A DNA stretch of 64,000 bases from an uncultured Selenomonadales bacterium (lineage in GTDB: Bacteria > Bacillota > Clostridia > Christensenellales > QALW01), in the NCBI GenBank assembly GCA_905200615.1, contig CAJKLB010000001.1, forward strand, positions 1 through 64,000, written 5' to 3'. The translations under genes and the position numbers were made by a program. The notes under the pieces are model-generated. The model ran no database searches. It saw only the letters and a program-made list of their open reading frames with translations, and was not told the origin of the DNA. Numbering within the stretch: position 1 is the stretch's first letter; each line of letters starts with the position of its first letter. Below are positions 60,843 to 64,000 of the stretch, piece after piece.

Positions 60843-62233
60843 AAAGCATGAATATGACGCAGGGGCCGATACTCAAACAGCTGATTTTGTTTGCCGTACC
60901 GATTTATTTGACCAACCTCCTGCAAAACCTTTACAATGCGGCCGATTCTCTTATCGTGGGTCAGTTTTGCGGAGGGAACGCCCTCGCGGCGGTAGGAACT
61001 ACCGCGCCGATCTGTTGGTGTTTGATCGGTCTGTTTTTAGGGGTATCTACCGGCGGAAGCGTAGTCGTATCCAGATATTTTGGGGCCGGCGACAGTCACG
61101 GCGTACACCGGGCGGTACATACAGGTATTTTATTGAGTATGGTCTGCGGCATGCTGATTTCCGTTTTAGGTGTTCTGTTCACGCCGTCCATCCTGCATTT
61201 AATGAATACAGACCCTGTCATTTTAGAAGACGCGCAAAGATATCTGCGAATCTATTTCGGAGGTTCCTTCTTTTTAATTGTATATAATATGGGAGCGGGT
61301 ATTCTGCGGGCGGTAGGCGATTCCCGAAGGCCGTTGATTTTTTTAGGCTGCGCGGCAATGACAAATGTAGTGCTGGACTTATTGTTTGTAGGTGTTTTTC
61401 GTTGGGGAGTAGCCGGCGCGGCTTTTGCCACCATAGGATCCCAGCTCGTTTCCGCGGTTTTAGTGATTGCTACTTTGATACGCAGCCACGGTAGTTTTCA
61501 GCTGGTGCCCAAAAAGCTTAAATTTACCGCCTGCGATACCGCGGCGATCCTTAAAGTAGGTTTGCCGGCGGGACTGCAGACGGCCATTATCAACGTTTCC
61601 AATATCATTATTCAAACGTTTATTAATTCCTACGGCGCCGCTGCTACGGCCGGCAGCACAGCCGCCAGCAAGCTGGATGATTTTATTCTGATCATCTCCA
61701 GCAGCATCGGTCTGGCGCTGATGACTTTCGCCGGTCAGAATATCGGCGCGGGCGATTTTAAACGGGTAAAAAAAGGCACGATGACCGCCCTGATCCTCAC
61801 AGTAGTGCTGATGTTTTCTTTAGGGATGCTTGCCTCTCTGTTTCGCTACCAGCTGGTGGAACTGTTTGTAAATCAAGAAGATCCGAATATTCAAGAAATC
61901 GTGGCATTCGGCGCTTCCAAAGTATTTTTTGTTGCTACTTTCTATTTTATTATCGGAATCAGCGATATTCTTTCCGCCACGCTTCGCAGCTGCGGCAGCC
62001 CGATTTTCCCGATGATTTCTTCTTTCTTATGGATGTGCGCGTTCCGTATCGTATGGATTTACTGGCTGCGATTCCTGATTCCGGTAACCGATACGGCCAG
62101 TATTGACAGTATTTTTATTGTTTATCCCATAACTTTTGTACTGACGGCGTCTACCCTGTTGCTGTACTATTGCTTCGGTCCGTGGAGAAAAAAGCTGCAG
62201 ATGCGCTGCGAAAAGACCGGCAATCCGGCTTAA
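60839..62233 (+). CDS. MATE-family multidrug efflux transporter
   Basis: A 464-residue membrane protein with twelve helices in two halves of six. Typical segments are FAVPIYLTNLLQNLYNAADS, VGTTAPICWCLIGLFLGVST, GAGILRAVGDSRRPLIFL and LMTFAGQNIGAGDF. It exports cationic compounds in exchange for Na+ or H+. The ATG at 60839 follows GGGAGG seven bases away and overlaps the previous stop. The GH42 gene comes next, after about 40 bases. Confidence 0.92.
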   Translation: MKSMNMTQGPILKQLILFAVPIYLTNLLQNLYNAADSLIVGQFCGGNALAAVGTTAPICWCLIGLFLGVSTGGSVVVSRYFGAGDSHGVHRAVHTGILLSMVCGMLISVLGVLFTPSILHLMNTDPVILEDAQRYLRIYFGGSFFLIVYNMGAGILRAVGDSRRPLIFLGCAAMTNVVLDLLFVGVFRWGVAGAAFATIGSQLVSAVLVIATLIRSHGSFQLVPKKLKFTACDTAAILKVGLPAGLQTAIINVSNIIIQTFINSYGAAATAGSTAASKLDDFILIISSSIGLALMTFAGQNIGAGDFKRVKKGTMTALILTVVLMFSLGMLASLFRYQLVELFVNQEDPNIQEIVAFGASKVFFVATFYFIIGISDILSATLRSCGSPIFPMISSFLWMCAFRIVWIYWLRFLIPVTDTASIDSIFIVYPITFVLTASTLLLYYCFGPWRKKLQMRCEKTGNPA

Positions 62234-62270
62234 TTTTATGTTTTACATTAAAAAAAGAAAGGTGTTTTTT

Positions 62271-64000
62271 ATGCTGCACACAAATAAACCCCCGTATTTA
62301 GGCGCTGCCTATTATCCTGAACTTTGGCCCGCTGAGGAAATCGACAAGGATATCCGTCAAATGAAAGAAGCCGGCTGCAACCTGATGCGCATCGGTGAAT
62401 TTGCCTGGATCGCTATGGAGCCGCAGGAGGGCGTTTTTCAGTTTGATTGGCTGCAGAACGTATTGGACAAGCTCCATCAGGCAGATATTGCCGTAATCCT
62501 CTGTACTCCCACGGCTACCCCTCCGCAGTGGCTTACTACCAAATATCCCGAAACGCTGCTGATGTATCCGGACGGATCCCGTAAGCCGCACGGATCCCGC
62601 AGGCATAATTGTCCCAACAATCCGAAAATGTGCGAAAAAAATCGTATCATCGTTACCGAGCTGGCCAAACGTTTCGGCCGGCATCCGGCCGTGGTCGGTT
62701 GGCAAATCGATAACGAGGTATATCCGTATTCCGCCTGCTGGTGTCCGGTTTGCCGCGAAGGATTCCGGCAGTATTTGCAACAGCGCTACGGAACAATTGA
62801 AGCCTTTAACGCGGCGCTGGATCTTGCCCGCTGGAGTATCAGTTATGATTCCTTTGCCAGCATCGAACCTCCGCGGGAATGGGCGCATCCTTCAATAAAA
62901 GCTCTGTGGTTTGATTTTCAATGTGACAGCTGGATCGCGTTTATTCATGAACAAGCGGATCTTCTTCGCCAATATTCCTCCGCGCCCATCGGCACCGATT
63001 CTATGCCGGTTATGGGACACAACTATCCCAAACTGATGCAAAAATTGGATGTGGTGCAGTTTAATCATTACAATGATTTTGATCATCCCGATTCCGCGCT
63101 GTCAAAAACCGTTTTGTGGTTCAACTATCTGCGGAATTTAAAACCGGGCGTTCCCTTTTGGAACACAGAAACCCAAGCCAATTGGAACGGCTCTACCTAT
63201 AATCCTCTGGGCGTGCGACAGGAAGGCTTCTGCCATGTAAATTCCTGGCTGCCTATTGCCCTGGGGGGAGAAATGAACCTCTACTGGCACTGGCGGGCGC
63301 ATCCGGCGGGACATGAAATCGTGCATGGTTCGGTGGTATCGGCCTGCGGTCGCTTTCTGTATTCTATTGATGAAATTCAGCGCACCAGCCGTGAAATGGA
63401 AGCAGCGGCCGATTTTCTTGCCCAAACAAAACCAACGGCCGAGGCGGCGTTACACTGCAGCTACAGTGCTTGGAACGCTTTTGCGCAAATTCCGTATTAT
63501 TCCTATAAAGAAGATCCGAACAGCTACATAAAAGATCTTTCCGCCTGCGTGCACGATCCCCTGATTTTCCGCTGCCATATTCCCGTGGATGTCATCAGTC
63601 AGCAGGCAGATCTCACAGGTTATAAGGTTTTGTTTTCGCCCTTGCTGCCCATTATAGAGGATATCCAAAAGATCACGGAGTTTGTGAAAAACGGCGGCGT
63701 CTGGGTAGTAGGCCCGGCCAGCGATTTTTTAAACGAAAATCTTCGCCGAAGCGTAACGGACGTATTCTATCATTTGGAAAAGCTGGCCGGTATCTATTGC
63801 AAATATCAGCTGCCCAATGATAACCTCGCGTATGATATCACCTTTGCCGACGGTGAAAAATGCGAAGGCAGTCTATGCTATGACGGATTTATCGCCGAAA
63901 AAGAGCAAACGCTCGCTTCTTACCAAAACGGTCCTTTAAAAGGCCTTGCCGCCATTACACAGACTTTTTTGGGAAAAGGAAAAATCATTGTGCTGGGAAC
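62271..64000 (+). CDS. GH42 beta-galactosidase, C terminus beyond the window
   Basis: The frame opens at ATG 62271 behind AAAGGTG and continues without a stop to the window end (576 codons seen of about 660-690 expected). The N terminus (PPYLGAAYYPELWPAEEID, MRIGEFAWIAMEPQEG) and the zinc-site cysteines (CWCPVC near residue 160) are those of GH42. The acid/base Glu lies in WQIDNEVYPYS and the nucleophile Glu in FWNTETQANWNG. A trimerisation domain starts near 390. No signal peptide, so it acts on galactosides in the cytoplasm. Confidence 0.93.
   Translation, partial: MLHTNKPPYLGAAYYPELWPAEEIDKDIRQMKEAGCNLMRIGEFAWIAMEPQEGVFQFDWLQNVLDKLHQADIAVILCTPTATPPQWLTTKYPETLLMYPDGSRKPHGSRRHNCPNNPKMCEKNRIIVTELAKRFGRHPAVVGWQIDNEVYPYSACWCPVCREGFRQYLQQRYGTIEAFNAALDLARWSISYDSFASIEPPREWAHPSIKALWFDFQCDSWIAFIHEQADLLRQYSSAPIGTDSMPVMGHNYPKLMQKLDVVQFNHYNDFDHPDSALSKTVLWFNYLRNLKPGVPFWNTETQANWNGSTYNPLGVRQEGFCHVNSWLPIALGGEMNLYWHWRAHPAGHEIVHGSVVSACGRFLYSIDEIQRTSREMEAAADFLAQTKPTAEAALHCSYSAWNAFAQIPYYSYKEDPNSYIKDLSACVHDPLIFRCHIPVDVISQQADLTGYKVLFSPLLPIIEDIQKITEFVKNGGVWVVGPASDFLNENLRRSVTDVFYHLEKLAGIYCKYQLPNDNLAYDITFADGEKCEGSLCYDGFIAEKEQTLASYQNGPLKGLAAITQTFLGKGKIIVLG

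Overview
The window looks like chromosomal DNA of a Gram-positive anaerobe of the class Clostridia, probably a gut-associated Oscillospirales or Christensenellales relative. The evidence is Firmicutes-style promoters (TTGACA-17-TATAAT) and strong AGGAGG ribosome binding sites, lipoproteins together with lgt, a cohesin/dockerin pair, an L,D-transpeptidase lipoprotein, a YugP-type metallopeptidase, a Re-citrate-synthase-like enzyme, and glycan/pentose catabolism. No rRNA, CRISPR array or complete prophage is visible.

Layout. 1-7.5 kb is an accessory block ending beside an initiator tRNA gene. It holds a cut-off IS30 transposase, small conserved proteins of mobile DNA, a metallophosphoesterase, a DUF3990/XRE toxin-antitoxin module with its own operator, an orphan RelB-like antitoxin, a broken second phosphoesterase, and an unknown Cys-rich protein plus lipoprotein operon. 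7.6-11.4 kb has the initiator tRNA and two secreted proteins, one with cohesin and one with dockerin. 11.5-15.7 kb is an amino-acid-type ABC transporter whose binding protein is circularly permuted, then a HAD phosphatase. 16-20.7 kb carries an L,D-transpeptidase, a Na+/amino-acid symporter, D-lyxose isomerase and a fructokinase-like kinase. 20.9-27.9 kb has a large secreted glycoside hydrolase lipoprotein and the xylose set (LacI-type regulator with operator, xylA, xylB). 28-33.5 kb has a uracil permease under a PyrR-type attenuator, an EamA transporter, a TtcA-like enzyme, a ThuA-like protein and an unknown membrane protein. 33.9-43.9 kb has a cell-surface protein, a phosphopantetheinyl transferase, an MBL hydrolase, and a minus-strand operon ispE-lgt-pncB-coiled coil-propeller. 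44-48.3 kb has an SDR, a metallopeptidase, and a Gfo/Idh/MocA plus isomerase operon divergent from an AraC regulator. 48.8-57.4 kb holds trpS-thrC-P-loop and the typA/AI-2E/aminotransferase/Re-citrate-synthase-like run. 57.7-64 kb has a SPOR-like membrane protein, tyrS-yigZ-MATE, and a GH42 beta-galactosidase running off the end.

Working together. Secreted glycosidases (20.9 kb, 62.3 kb) would release sugars that xylA/xylB, the lyxose/mannose isomerase plus fructokinase, and the AraC-controlled oxidoreductase/isomerase pair could funnel into the pentose phosphate and glycolytic routes. The strongest candidates for something undescribed are the circularly permuted binding protein with its extended permease (11.6-14.8 kb), the DUF3990/XRE module with paired operators (2.5-4.0 kb), and the cohesin/dockerin wall-hydrolase pair (7.8-11.4 kb). 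All functions are read from sequence motifs alone; no database search was possible.
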